The notes: generated by a model not told the origin, from the letters alone. A stretch of DNA of 64,000 nt from Pseudoneobacillus rhizosphaerae (GCF_917563885.1 NZ_CAKJTG010000012.1:50491-114490); one strand, 5' to 3'; positions 16,348-25,715 are shown, counted from the first letter of the stretch. Made by a program: numbers and translations.

Positions 16348-16488
16348 ATGGCAGCAAAAAAAGGTGGCAATGCAAGCAAGGGCGGTAATGCAGGTAAAGC
16401 TGGCAAAGGTGGGAACGCTAGTAAGGGCGGGAACGCAGGAAAAGCTAACAAAGGCGGGAATGCTGGGAAAGGTCGTAAGAAGAGATGA
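16348..16488 (+). CDS. 46-residue Gly/Asn/Lys/Ala repeat protein
   Basis: A short frame with a good ribosome binding site (AGAGGTGAG, seven bases before the ATG). The product is built of alternating KGGNASKGGNAGKA-type units: GGNA occurs five times, with Lys every few residues, ending in GRKKR. Predicted pI is very high and there are no hydrophobic residues, so it should be disordered and may bind nucleic acid or another polyanion. It is distinct from the KGG (GGFAxMDPEKQREIASKGG) stress motif proteins. No function is known to me. It is isolated, between the csp gene and a hypothetical gene. Confidence 0.7.
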   Translation: MAAKKGGNASKGGNAGKAGKGGNASKGGNAGKANKGGNAGKGRKKR

Positions 16489-16654
16489 AATAAAGGTATT
16501 TCTTATGAGGTATGCCTAAAACTATAGACTATATAAACAAACTGCTAACCGGTGTCGAACTCTATGACAGCGGATTTTGGCATTCCTTCAACCAATTTTA
16601 TACATTTAATAAGTTATAGGTGTACATAATACTGTTGAAGGGGCAGATTTTCCG

Positions 16655-17083
16655 ATGGCAAACTTAAAACATTTACAGATAGACCATGATGATCCATTAA
16701 ACAGCTATTATATTACGCTTTGCCACGTTTACTATTTCCATGTTACTGATGAAAATTCCGAAAAAGAAAAGCTCCAAGCAGAAGGAACCATTGAAACAAT
16801 ATGTAGTCTTCTTTTCCATGCCATTAATATTGAAGGTACAACGATTCGTGAAATGGATAATGAACGTTATGTAAAAGAATATAAGCGATTTTACAATGAT
16901 ATTATTGACGCCATTCGCGAATGCTGTAAAAACGAAGTGGATTTTGAGATATTTTTAGAAATCATTGATGAAATTATTGGTGCGGCACTTACCCTTGCCA
17001 ATGCATTTAATAAATTACAAAGTGTAAAAGAAGAATATATGGAAGAAGTTGTAGTTGATGAAGCTCTCAAAGAAGAGGAATAA
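16655..17083 (+). CDS. uncharacterized acidic protein
   Basis: 142 residues, soluble, probably all helical. A long amphipathic pattern (RYVKEYKRFYNDIIDAIRECCKN) is followed by IFLEIIDEIIGAALTLANAFNKL and a strongly acidic C-terminus (VVVDEALKEEE). A Cys-Cys pair occurs at residues ~89-90. GAAGGGG about 11 bases upstream is the likely ribosome binding site. It ends in a bidirectional terminator shared with ppc. I do not recognise the family. Confidence 0.65.
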   Translation: MANLKHLQIDHDDPLNSYYITLCHVYYFHVTDENSEKEKLQAEGTIETICSLLFHAINIEGTTIREMDNERYVKEYKRFYNDIIDAIRECCKNEVDFEIFLEIIDEIIGAALTLANAFNKLQSVKEEYMEEVVVDEALKEEE

Positions 17084-17090
17084 AATTCAT

Positions 17091-17124
17091 AAAACAAGGC
17101 TGCTAATAACAGCCTTGTTTTTTT
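17091..17124. terminator. bidirectional intrinsic terminator
   Basis: AAACAAGGCTG (17092-17102) pairs perfectly with CAGCCTTGTTT (17110-17120), followed by T4; A-rich on the other side. It serves the hypothetical gene and convergent ppc. Confidence 0.85.
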
Positions 17125-17127
17125 ATA

Positions 17128-19890
17128 TCACCCTGTGTTACGCAATCCCGCTGCTATTCCACTTATCGTCAATAATACTTGGGTTAATAATTCATCATCA
17201 GGTTCAGCCGTTTTTCTTAGCTCTTTAATAAGCTCGACTTGAATAAAATTTAGTGGATCGACATATGGATTTCGACGGAAAACGGAATCCTTTATGTTCG
17301 GTGTCTGATTTAACAGTTCGCTATCACCCGTGATCAAGAGAAGAATCTCTTTTGTTCGATTATATTCTTCAGTGATATTGGTAAAAACCCTTTCTGCTAT
17401 TTCTTTATCATTCACCATCGCAGCATACTCTTTTGCCGTTGTAAGATCCGCTTTCATGAGAGCCATTTGTAAATTATCGATGGTTGATCGAAAAAATGGC
17501 CAATGCTCATACATTTCTTTTAGTACTTCCCTCTGCTCATTTCCCTTTGATGCATAGCTTTCAAGACCTGAACCCGCAGCATACCATGCAGGGAACAGCT
17601 GTCGACTTTGCGTCCAGGCAAACACCCATGGTATAGCTCTTAAATTTTCAAACTTTGCACTGTTTTTTCGACTCATGGGTCTAGAGCCAATATTCAATTC
17701 ACCAAGCTCTTTTAATGGTGTTGCTTGGGTAAAGTAAGTTAAAAAATCCGGATCCTTAAAGACAAGAGATTGATATTTGCTTAAAGAGACCTCTGATATT
17801 TCCTCAATAGCTTGAACCCAGCTAGATTTACGAATATACCCTTGCTCCGACTCCTTTAAAACATGTGCAGAAGCCTTTAACAAGGTAGAAGTAGCTTGTT
17901 CTAAACTTCTAAAAGCAATATCCTCGAGTAAATAACGTGAAGAAAGGACTTCCCCTTGCTCGGTAATTTTCACTCCAGCACCTAATGTTTCAGCTGGTTG
18001 GGATAATAAACTTCTTTGTAAAGTTCCTCCACCCCGCCCTAATGAACCACCACGGCCATGGAAGAATTTGAGGCTTATCTTATAACGTTTTGCCATTTCC
18101 GTTATTTCCATCTGTGCTTTATATAGCTTCCAATTTGCCGTTAATGTTCCTCCGTCCTTACTTCCGTCAGAATAACCAAGCATAATTTCCTGTTGGTCAC
18201 CTAACATTTGTACATGATTCCGATACATTGGCATTTGGAATAATGCTTCCATTATTTTAGGACCTGCAATTAAATCGTCTATCGTTTCAAGTAATGGTGC
18301 AACATTTAAATCCGTTTCCACTTTCCCGTCTGAGTGCAATCGGTAAACACCTGCTTCTTTTGCAAGCACAAGCACTTCTAGCAAGTCACTTGCCGATTGA
18401 GTCATACTTACTAGGTATACATTTATCGACCGTTTTCCAAAAACAGAGTGGGCTCTTTTAATTAATTTAAACACTTGAATCATTTCTTCTGTTTCTCTTG
18501 TGTAATTTTCATGTACCAGAAGTAGTGGTCTTGGGTCTTTAAGGATATTTTGTAATAGCTGGAGTTTCTCCTCTTCTGAGAGGCCAGAATAGTTGTTTGT
18601 TACACCAACTTTGGCAAATATTTCTGTAATAGCTGCCTCATGTTCTCCACTATGATTACGAATATCAAGTGTAGCTAGGTGAAAACCGAAAAGTTGTGCC
18701 TGTCGAATTAATTTTTGAAGCATTTTTAGCTCATGGTTAGTTGGATGATGTTGATAGACACTTCGTTGAATCAATAATAAGTCTTCTATTAATTCCTCTG
18801 ATGACAGGTAACCAATGTCAGATTTCCCTACCTGTTTCACTCGTTCAATTATGATTGCCAGCTTCCTTCGGTAACTTTCTACCTCAACTGGCCATCTTTG
18901 ATCTTCTGTTAAGTATTTCGACTCCTCTTCTTTTAATGTATCGAGAAGCTCCCTACCTACTTCAGCCCTTGTCGTTGAATGACTGAATCGCTTCATCAAT
19001 TCTACAAGCACATGTTTATATTTTTTTAATACGAGTCTTCGTTGCCTTTCAAGAGTGTCCCAAGTTACCTCAGGAGTTACATTTGGATTTCCATCCCTGT
19101 CGCCACCAATCCATGAACCAAAACGAAGGAAATTAGGAATCTTCCAAGCTAGCTCAGGGTAATGTACCTTTAAAGAATCCTCAACTTCGTGATGGATATC
19201 TGGAAGAACGTCAAATAAGGTTTGATCAAAATAATACAAGCCATTTTTTACTTCATCCATTACGGTTGGTTTCGTATGCCTTAACTCATCCGTTTGCCAA
19301 AGGACCGTAACCTCATTAAATAGACTTTCCTCCAGCTTCTGTCTTTCCTTTTTAGACAAATCTGAATAATCGAGGCTCTTTAACAAATCTGCTATTCTTT
19401 TCTGAATTTCTAAAATAGAGCGTTTTGTTGCCTCTGTTGGATGTGCCGTTATCACAAGCTCTAAAGAAAGGGTATTTAAAACATTTTGGATTATATCTGC
19501 ACTTATTTGATTGTCTTTTAGTGATAGAATAGCTGCTTCGATGGAACCAGGTTGAACGTTCATATCCGATTTCAACTGATATTCACGACGACGACGAATA
19601 CGGTGATTCTGCTCTGCCGCATTAATTAAATGGAAATAGACTGAGAATGCCCGTATAACTTGCTCCCGAATAGGTGGTGTTAAATTAGAAATCACCTTTT
19701 TAAGTGATTCGTATGTAGCTTGATTATTTTCTGTTCGTAAATTTTTACACATTTCTCGGATTTTCTCGACTTTGTCCAGCAGTTCTATTCCGCCATGATG
19801 GACAAGTATTTCTCCAAGAATATTTCCGAGCATTTTCACATCTTTTCGTAGAGGCAAACTACTATCGTAGGTTTTCTGTTCAGCTGTCAT
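17128..19890 (-). CDS. ppc: phosphoenolpyruvate carboxylase
   Basis: 920 residues, full length. Signature segments are TAHPTEATKRSIL (catalytic His, residues ~154-166), RFGSWIGGDRDGNPNV (~235), LGYSDGSKDGG (~565) and the glycine-rich loop FHGRGGSLGRGGG (~600). The last residues, GLRNTG, match the conserved C-terminal active-site tail. The enzyme carboxylates PEP to oxaloacetate, replenishing the TCA cycle. Start ATG lies behind AAGGTGAAAG. It converges on the 16655-17083 gene and is monocistronic or follows the Nudix gene by 41 bp. Confidence 0.96.
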   Translation of the reverse strand: MTAEQKTYDSSLPLRKDVKMLGNILGEILVHHGGIELLDKVEKIREMCKNLRTENNQATYESLKKVISNLTPPIREQVIRAFSVYFHLINAAEQNHRIRRRREYQLKSDMNVQPGSIEAAILSLKDNQISADIIQNVLNTLSLELVITAHPTEATKRSILEIQKRIADLLKSLDYSDLSKKERQKLEESLFNEVTVLWQTDELRHTKPTVMDEVKNGLYYFDQTLFDVLPDIHHEVEDSLKVHYPELAWKIPNFLRFGSWIGGDRDGNPNVTPEVTWDTLERQRRLVLKKYKHVLVELMKRFSHSTTRAEVGRELLDTLKEEESKYLTEDQRWPVEVESYRRKLAIIIERVKQVGKSDIGYLSSEELIEDLLLIQRSVYQHHPTNHELKMLQKLIRQAQLFGFHLATLDIRNHSGEHEAAITEIFAKVGVTNNYSGLSEEEKLQLLQNILKDPRPLLLVHENYTRETEEMIQVFKLIKRAHSVFGKRSINVYLVSMTQSASDLLEVLVLAKEAGVYRLHSDGKVETDLNVAPLLETIDDLIAGPKIMEALFQMPMYRNHVQMLGDQQEIMLGYSDGSKDGGTLTANWKLYKAQMEITEMAKRYKISLKFFHGRGGSLGRGGGTLQRSLLSQPAETLGAGVKITEQGEVLSSRYLLEDIAFRSLEQATSTLLKASAHVLKESEQGYIRKSSWVQAIEEISEVSLSKYQSLVFKDPDFLTYFTQATPLKELGELNIGSRPMSRKNSAKFENLRAIPWVFAWTQSRQLFPAWYAAGSGLESYASKGNEQREVLKEMYEHWPFFRSTIDNLQMALMKADLTTAKEYAAMVNDKEIAERVFTNITEEYNRTKEILLLITGDSELLNQTPNIKDSVFRRNPYVDPLNFIQVELIKELRKTAEPDDELLTQVLLTISGIAAGLRNTG

Positions 19891-19931
19891 TCTTTCACCT
19901 TCTTATCTGTTTTTAGTATTCCAAAAATAGG

Positions 19932-20561
19932 CTATTTTTGCTCATCCTTACGGAGAATCTCAATAAAATGGGCTAAAATTCTTGCTGTAAGTCCCCAAAT
20001 GACCCTAGACTCGTAGAGGTAAAAATATTCATCAAGATGTCTTGTTCGCCAATTATATTCCTTCCCACCTATTAAAAGGTCGTATGGAAAATTCTCCTCT
20101 GGCTCTGCTTTAAAGTTAATTTCATAAATTTTCGGATCATTTTTCATAAAATAAGAAAGAGGGACAGTAAAAACCTCTTCTACCTCAGAAATATTAGGAG
20201 TAATTTTTTCTGGATTTGCAATGAAACCAACATAAGGATAAATAATCATTCCAAATGGGGAAAACAAATAATTCAATGGTGAAACATTGAAAATATCATT
20301 ATTTTTGATCCCTAGTTCTTCAGTCGTTTCCCTAATCGCAGCACTTTTTTCATCCATATCCTGTAAGTCTATTCTTCCACCTGGAAAACAAATTTCTCCT
20401 GGTTGTCTTCGTAATTTTAACGAACGCACTTCAAAGAGAACATGGATATCATTCCCCTTTTTTACGAGCGGTAACAGAACAGCATACTTAGAAAAATTTT
20501 CACTTCCTAGAAAGGTTGGAGAATGACTTTTTAATTTTGCCAAGACGAAATCGATATCCAT
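19932..20561 (-). CDS. Nudix hydrolase, CoA pyrophosphatase (NudL/YeaB) type
   Basis: 209 residues. The Nudix box GGRIDLQDMDEKSAAIRETTEELGI is at residues ~79-103, preceded by the LRRQPGEICFPGG segment that marks the CoA-diphosphatase subfamily (UPF0035 motif). Such enzymes split CoA and acyl-CoAs into 4'-phosphopantetheine and 3',5'-ADP. It lies 41 bp upstream of ppc on the same strand and may be cotranscribed. A GAGGGG ribosome binding site precedes the start. Confidence 0.88.
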   Translation of the reverse strand: MDIDFVLAKLKSHSPTFLGSENFSKYAVLLPLVKKGNDIHVLFEVRSLKLRRQPGEICFPGGRIDLQDMDEKSAAIRETTEELGIKNNDIFNVSPLNYLFSPFGMIIYPYVGFIANPEKITPNISEVEEVFTVPLSYFMKNDPKIYEINFKAEPEENFPYDLLIGGKEYNWRTRHLDEYFYLYESRVIWGLTARILAHFIEILRKDEQK

Positions 20562-20733
20562 TACTGTACCCCTCTTTCTTTATTAAACAACTGAGGATTT
20601 TTCCCTTTAATCCTTTTAAGTACTTCGACTTTTTCCTACTAAAGCATTTTATTCTTTCTATAGTAACAAGAATCCCATACAGATTGCGAATATTTCTGTT
20701 CAATTTATCAAAATAATATTGAACCCAACAAGA

Positions 20734-20764
20734 AGGGTGTCCTTAAATTCCAGGACACCCTTTT
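20734..20764. terminator. intrinsic terminator
   Basis: AGGGTGTCCT (20734-20743) pairs with AGGACACCCT (20752-20761), followed by TTTTGTT on the plus strand; on the minus strand it closes the 20766-20966 gene. Confidence 0.75.
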
Positions 20765-20765
20765 G

Positions 20766-20966
20766 TTATAAATTTATATCTTGAACCAACCGGATTTGCT
20801 GACGTTTAACCTCTTTACGAAATATTGTAAATAAAACTAAATTGATAAATGTCAAAAACAACATAAGGAATGTCAGCTGGTATGCTTGTGCCTCAAAGGA
20901 CAAGTACACATTTATTAAGCAATAAACCGCTACCGTTAAGTAAAGGTACATAAGGAATTTGCCCAT
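20766..20966 (-). CDS. small membrane protein of unknown function
   Basis: 66 residues with two predicted membrane helices (about residues 4-22 and 28-50) and a basic C-terminal tail (RKEVKRQQIR). The start codon follows a strong CGGAGG site. A terminator is directly downstream. No family recognised with confidence. Confidence 0.7.
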   Translation of the reverse strand: MGKFLMYLYLTVAVYCLINVYLSFEAQAYQLTFLMLFLTFINLVLFTIFRKEVKRQQIRLVQDINL

Positions 20967-21161
20967 AAATTTTTTCCTCCGATAACAATGATATTATTCA
21001 TATTATACAGTCTATTTTTCAGAATTAACAGATTTTATTCACAGAAGGTTCATATTTTGACATAATGCAGATCAAAGGACCTGCATTTTGGAAAACCAAA
21101 GTATAATAGTAAATAAGTGGTGGTTAATTTTTCTAGTTCATTTATTTTGGGGGACAAATTT

Positions 21162-21887
21162 ATGGTGATTCTAATTGCTATCCAGGTGTTTATCACTCTA
21201 CTCTTTTTTATTTTCGGTTGGGCCATCCTTAAAAAAGAAGCCTATGGGATTATATCAGGATTTGCTACAAGACCGAAGGAAGAACAAAAGCAACTAATCG
21301 AAAACGGATTTCCTCAAAAAACAGGGAGATTGTTTATCTTCACTGGGCTTGGAATGTTGATTCTTTTACCTTTAAGCTTTACCTCTTTCATATATGCAGT
21401 GGAGGTACAATTTGGCTTCATGTTAGTCTTTTTACTTGGAGGGATCATCTATTTATCCAAATACGAATTACCTCACAAACGCAAACGCAGTTATATGATT
21501 AGTATCAGTTTGTTTGTTGTTGTTATGAGTTCGCTAGGCTATTTATCATTCCTTGGTTATCAGGACTATAAATTAGTAATGAAAGAAGACAGCTTTGAAA
21601 TTACGGGGATGTATGGTGATGAATGGAAGTTCAAAGATATTAATAAACTTGAGGTATTAGAAAAAGTGCCAGAGGTTACTGTTAAGCAAAACGGATTTGG
21701 CACAGCATCCATGGCTAAAGGGGTATTCTCTGTTAAGGGTTATGGTAGCAGTTTGCTATTTATTAAGCACGGAGCTTCTTTGGAGATTCTTTATATTGAA
21801 GCTGGAAATACGAAAATCTTCATCAATGGCAAAGATATAACCGAAACAAGAGGTTGGTTTGAGCAGTTACAAAAGTATGCTGAGTAA
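21162..21887 (+). CDS. DUF3784-like membrane protein with a C-terminal PH-like domain
   Basis: 241 residues from the ATG at 21162, which is preceded by GGGGGA; a longer frame from a GTG at 21117 lacks a ribosome binding site. The first ~60 residues (helix, then KKEAYGIISGFATRPKEEQKQLIENGFPQ) match the DUF3784 pattern. Three further membrane helices follow. The last ~100 residues (DYKLVMKEDSFEITGMYGDEWKFKDINKLEV..) resemble a bacterial PH-type beta domain. Membrane location is clear; function is unknown. Confidence 0.7.
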   Translation: MVILIAIQVFITLLFFIFGWAILKKEAYGIISGFATRPKEEQKQLIENGFPQKTGRLFIFTGLGMLILLPLSFTSFIYAVEVQFGFMLVFLLGGIIYLSKYELPHKRKRSYMISISLFVVVMSSLGYLSFLGYQDYKLVMKEDSFEITGMYGDEWKFKDINKLEVLEKVPEVTVKQNGFGTASMAKGVFSVKGYGSSLLFIKHGASLEILYIEAGNTKIFINGKDITETRGWFEQLQKYAE

Positions 21888-21895
21888 ATTTTACT

Positions 21896-21935
21896 CAACA
21901 AAAAACCATGTTTCGTGAAACATGGTTTTTTGTTG
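21896..21935. terminator. long bidirectional terminator hairpin
   Basis: CAACAAAAAACCATGTTTC pairs with the complementary GAAACATGGTTTTTTGTTG (21896-21935), loop GTG, between convergent genes. Confidence 0.85.
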
Positions 21936-21938
21936 AAT

Positions 21939-22313
21939 TTACTTGTAAAACACCTTGTCGATATTGTATTTCGCTTCCAACGTGTTTATGATGTATGTTT
22001 CATAGATTTCTCTTTCCATTGGATCTTCAATTTCACAGACCGTTATCTTATGTACTTCATCTCTATATTTCCTGATTGGCGATAAATTGTCTTCAAAGTT
22101 TTTTTTGATTCTTTGTCTTAATTTTCTAGCCTTACCAACATACAATAGCTGCTCATTTATATTATAGAACATGAAAATTCCGCCTTTATCTCTCGGAATG
22201 TTTCGATAATCAGTAAACCCATAAACGCTGCTTAAATCGCCTTCACTTTCTTCCCCTACTGTATTACTTTTTGTAATAACCACATCTGGTGTAGGTATCT
22301 CTATCTTAATCAT
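21939..22313 (-). CDS. GIY-YIG nuclease-fold protein
   Basis: 124 residues. The GIY-YIG core is at residues ~43-85: GGIFMFYNINEQLLYVGKARKLRQRIKKNF gives the degenerate G-I-F..L-Y-V-G tract and the following Arg, as in the N-terminal domain of UvrC. A C-terminal Glu (METEIYETYIINTLEA-type segment near residue 105) is the expected metal ligand. No partner domain is present, so a stand-alone endonuclease or nuclease-derived protein is likely; the substrate is unknown. Confidence 0.8.
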   Translation of the reverse strand: MIKIEIPTPDVVITKSNTVGEESEGDLSSVYGFTDYRNIPRDKGGIFMFYNINEQLLYVGKARKLRQRIKKNFEDNLSPIRKYRDEVHKITVCEIEDPMEREIYETYIINTLEAKYNIDKVFYK

Positions 22314-22400
22314 TAAACGTCACTTCCTATTTTCAGTTAAATATGAATTGGTTCACTATGTTTTTTGACCAATCTATAAGTAACCTATCATAAAAATAGC

Positions 22401-22931
22401 TTAATAAGCAAATTTGTCATTTATTTCAGTTACGGTTTTATTCTTCCAATCGTTACGCAGTATGGCATAACCAACAGAATCATATAATTGCCCTTCTTGC
22501 GGCCAAGCTTTTCGGTGATACGCTTCTTTAACAAATCCACTATTATAGAAAGTTTTTCTCATCGCATAATTATCCCATCTCGTATGACCCTCTATTCGAA
22601 TGATATCGTCGAAATTAGAAAAAACATGATTGGTAAGCCATTTTAATGCTGGAACTCCTTTCCCCTTTCCCCTGTAGTCATGTTTCAATCGAATATCAAA
22701 AAGACAGGTTGGATCCTCTAAATCAAAAAGTCTAATCATTCCTATTTTCACATTGTTATTTGTTATCCAAAAGGTTTGATTCCCATTTTCCGTATAGAAC
22801 CCCTTCTGATAAGAGGCTCTAACAGATTCTTCAGTTGGATTAGGTTGGCCGTGAAATGGCCAAGTGTCTTTTGTTAAAAAACTTACTAAATCATCAATCA
22901 TATGTTTTTGAAATTCGATAAATGAAAGCAT
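22401..22931 (-). CDS. GNAT family N-acetyltransferase
   Basis: 176 residues. The acetyl-CoA-binding motif A is DIRLKHDYRGKGKGVPALKWLTNHVF (residues ~79-104, with RGKGKG as the R/Q-x-x-G-x-G/A loop). The C-terminal NYAMRKTFYNSGFVKEAYHRKAW is the typical motif B. A strong AAGGAGGGGG site precedes the ATG. It lies 22 bp after the nucleotidyltransferase gene and probably shares its transcript. Acceptor substrate unknown. Confidence 0.85.
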   Translation of the reverse strand: MLSFIEFQKHMIDDLVSFLTKDTWPFHGQPNPTEESVRASYQKGFYTENGNQTFWITNNNVKIGMIRLFDLEDPTCLFDIRLKHDYRGKGKGVPALKWLTNHVFSNFDDIIRIEGHTRWDNYAMRKTFYNSGFVKEAYHRKAWPQEGQLYDSVGYAILRNDWKNKTVTEINDKFAY

Positions 22932-22953
22932 GTGATCCCCCTCCTTATCTCCT

Positions 22954-23748
22954 TTAATTCCAAACTTCGTCTAATGTCTCTCTAAAAATCCGATTTAAAC
23001 GCTCTGTCGGATCTTGAATATCATTTTTAATACTTTTAGCGTATTCTTCAAGTCTAATAATTTCACCATTAAGAAATAAATTAATTTGATCGATTCTTGG
23101 CTCTAGATTCAGCTCTTCACCAGCTATTTTTCGTCTTAGTAACTCATGGATAAGCTTTTTCAAGTCACCTTCAGGAATAATATCTTCCACTAGACTTTGA
23201 AATTGAATGGGTGGGATTGTATTATATTTTTCAATCCATTTTGCCGCTAATATCGGGCGAAGAACATAGAAGTATTTCTTAATTTTCACATCCTGGCCTT
23301 GTAAATAATCGCGATAATTACCCTTTGCCATGTTGAGATAGTGATAGATACAAGAATTTGGGGCAAAAATATTTGTGGCTAATTCACTCATTTTTTCAGT
23401 TGTAGAATAGGCTTGGTAATAGACAATACTAGATTTCAACCACTCTAAAAGTGGCGGATTCGATTTACGGAAAAGTTTTAATGCTTTCGATAACTCCCAT
23501 CCACTTACATCTAATAGTTCATGTATAGGGATAGAAATTGGATCATTTTTAGGTATTTCGATAACATCGCGCCTTTGATCTATTGATAAATACCAATTCT
23601 TTTTATGTACATAGATAAACCTAACATCATAATCACTATCTTTAGAAGGAAATCCCCAAGCCCGACTTCCGGATTCACATGCATAGAGAATTTTAACATC
23701 ATAATCGATTTCAATCTGTTTAATAATTTCAATTATATGCTCCCTCAT
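22954..23748 (-). CDS. YcgL-type nucleotidyltransferase (Pol-beta fold, PF10127)
   Basis: 264 residues from the ATG at 23748, behind GAGGTG; the frame extends 11 codons further to 23781, with a poorer site. The catalytic core is CESGSRAWGFPSKDSDYDVRFIYV (residues ~24-47), a GSxxxx(n)DxD nucleotidyltransferase motif. The rest of the sequence follows the YcgL/RlaP family of predicted nucleotidyltransferases, whose substrates are mostly unknown. First gene of a pair with the acetyltransferase. Confidence 0.82.
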   Translation of the reverse strand: MREHIIEIIKQIEIDYDVKILYACESGSRAWGFPSKDSDYDVRFIYVHKKNWYLSIDQRRDVIEIPKNDPISIPIHELLDVSGWELSKALKLFRKSNPPLLEWLKSSIVYYQAYSTTEKMSELATNIFAPNSCIYHYLNMAKGNYRDYLQGQDVKIKKYFYVLRPILAAKWIEKYNTIPPIQFQSLVEDIIPEGDLKKLIHELLRRKIAGEELNLEPRIDQINLFLNGEIIRLEEYAKSIKNDIQDPTERLNRIFRETLDEVWN

Positions 23749-23865
23749 ATAGTAGAACACCTCACTTTTTAATCTATTCATACCTTACAATTGATGGTTC
23801 ATTTTTTAGAATGGCATAAAGATTTTTAGTTAAACTAATAATAGTACATTTTGGGAGGATTTTCT

Positions 23866-24207
23866 ATGAAGAAAAAAACGGTAATGATACGACCTCGCTT
23901 TTATACTGAAAGTCCCTATGCTAGAGAACTAATAAATGACTTGGAAGATGATTCATATGGATTAGTTTTTAACGAGTTTTTACATGAAATGGGGGCCATG
24001 CTCGAGGTTGATATCATTTATAATCAGCAAAATAAGACACAGTGGATCCACGCGGATAATAGACATATGCAAATTGTGTTAAGTAAAATGGACAATACTG
24101 GGGATCTTCTTGAATTTATTCCTAAGACGATAGAAGGAGAACAACTTATTTCAAAAATGGCTGAAGAGATTATTAAAATAAATGGTGAGTATTTAGATAT
24201 AATTTAA
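23866..24207 (+). CDS. uncharacterized protein
   Basis: 113 residues from the ATG at 23866, which has GGGAGG ten bases upstream; the TTG at 23851 is less likely because it would lie inside the binding site. The product is soluble and acidic, with no motif I recognise. It is transcribed divergently from the nucleotidyltransferase gene and ends in a hairpin terminator at 24212-24246. Confidence 0.65.
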   Translation: MKKKTVMIRPRFYTESPYARELINDLEDDSYGLVFNEFLHEMGAMLEVDIIYNQQNKTQWIHADNRHMQIVLSKMDNTGDLLEFIPKTIEGEQLISKMAEEIIKINGEYLDII

Positions 24208-24211
24208 AGAA

Positions 24212-24248
24212 AAAAAGGATAGAAACTTGAATTATCTATCCTTTTTCT
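24212..24248. terminator. bidirectional intrinsic terminator
   Basis: AAAAAGGATA (24212-24221) pairs with TATCCTTTTT (24237-24246), between convergent genes. Confidence 0.75.
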
Positions 24249-24260
24249 TAGATTACGTAC

Positions 24261-24789
24261 TCACCTAAAAACAGATGTAGGAACATTAAAGATGTTCCAC
24301 AACAGAATAATAAACCCAAATGAAAGCACCCATGATATCAGTGGTCTAGTAAAATGAATTCTTAAAATGATAAAAGTTACCAAATTAAAAAAAAGCGACC
24401 ACCACAAATTCCATCCATTGTAATGCTTAATAAGGTTAGCATTTAAATCAATCATTTCATTAACGCCATATAAAATCACCCAAAACAACACATATACCAG
24501 TTGCTTCCACTTATTTCGATTTGGAAATCTTGAAAGGTAAATTAATATTGTAGCAGGATATTTAATGGCCATTATCGGATAATGAAATATGGGCATTTGT
24601 TATCCCTACATCTTTATCATAGCCTTGTGGATTATATCTCCACATTGGGAATTGATCTGATAACAAATACAAATAGATAAAATCGCCTACAATAAAAAAG
24701 AGGATGGTTGGATAATACTTTTCCCAATTCCTCCAATCACCCCATTTAAACAAAATACCTAACCATACTAAAGCGTATATGGCGTTCAT
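24261..24789 (-). pseudogene. CBO0543-family membrane protein, frameshifted
   Basis: Two overlapping minus-strand frames (24562-24789 and 24261-24596) together give the ~175-residue, multi-helix pattern of CBO0543-family proteins. The first carries WKWGDW-like FKWGDWRNWEKYYPTILFF and PMWRYNP; the second carries KYPATILIYLSRFP, a Glu, HYNGWNLWWS and the terminal helices. The reading frame is restored exactly if one T of the minus-strand TTATCC (about 24580) is removed. This is either a real single-base insertion or a sequencing error. A TAGGTG site precedes the start. Function of the family is unknown. Confidence 0.75.
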
Positions 24790-24860
24790 AAGAACTGCAC
24801 CTACTCACCATTCGAATAAAATGTAATATATTTACATTTTATCCAAAGTTGAGTTTTTTA

Positions 24861-25649
24861 TTATTCATTATAATCATCAAACCAAGGATACCCATGTTCA
24901 TCGTATTCTTCTTCAGTAATTGGACTTGACGGTGGAATCTCCCCAGTGATTTTTTCAAACATTTTACTGTTAGCAAAATAAATATTTATTTCAATTCGAC
25001 TATCTAGATCCCATGTATCGATTCCATACTGATCTGGATAGATATCTTGTTTCAACCTTGTCCCCTCGACATTATTATCCATAATCAAACAATCAGAAAA
25101 TTTGCTGTAATTAATCTCCTCATCATCCTCTGATATTAGCCCAGGTTTTGCAGAATATATGACAAAATTCACACCATCAAATTGGTTTGTCGTTGATAGC
25201 TGTTCTTTTACTGTATAGTTATAACCAATTGGCTTAACAATAAATTGCCGTAAGTATCCATCTTCTGCATTGAAACCATCTAGCCAAGGTTGGCTTGGTG
25301 CAACAATATAGTTCTGTTCTTCCCCATCTAAAGTATTACTAATGCCCTTACCTGTAATGGCGTTAATCATCCCTGTATTTACAATCAAAGCATTCATTGA
25401 CCCTGAGAAATTCAACCACATCGCTTCACTTTGGTACATTGGGATAAAATAACCTCTCTTGCCCCGCCACTCTTCAGGGACTGTTTCAACAAAATCAGAT
25501 ATTTTATATAATGGAAATGCACCTAGACTTGGCGGGAGTGGATATACTTTACCATCATCCGGAATTTTAAGTGTTCTTTCAAAACTAATTTGTAAACCAC
25601 CGTCCGTAATTAAATGGTTTTCCTGGATTCTTGTTTCTGTCTGTTCCAT
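24861..25649 (-). CDS. conserved protein of unknown function
   Basis: 262 residues, soluble. Conserved-looking segments are RTLKIPDDGKVYPLPPSLG (residues ~24-42), GYFIPMYQSEAMWLNFSG, NYIVAPSQPWLDGFNAEDGYLRQF and KPIGYNYTVKEQL; the same order occurs in a family spread through Actinobacteria and Firmicutes that has no assigned function. The ATG at 25649 is eight bases from AGAGG; a GTG one codon earlier is possible. No link with neighbours is apparent. Confidence 0.65.
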   Translation of the reverse strand: MEQTETRIQENHLITDGGLQISFERTLKIPDDGKVYPLPPSLGAFPLYKISDFVETVPEEWRGKRGYFIPMYQSEAMWLNFSGSMNALIVNTGMINAITGKGISNTLDGEEQNYIVAPSQPWLDGFNAEDGYLRQFIVKPIGYNYTVKEQLSTTNQFDGVNFVIYSAKPGLISEDDEEINYSKFSDCLIMDNNVEGTRLKQDIYPDQYGIDTWDLDSRIEINIYFANSKMFEKITGEIPPSSPITEEEYDEHGYPWFDDYNE

Positions 25650-25715
25650 CACTTTGACCTCTTCTCATTTATGTAAATCTTCATAAACCCTATTATCTAA
25701 CATTTTTGAAAATAA

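Noticed and set aside
16513..16620. 35-codon plus-strand frame MPKTIDYINK..
   Set aside because: Its only purine-rich site touches the start codon with no spacing, and it has no terminator or recognisable similarity.
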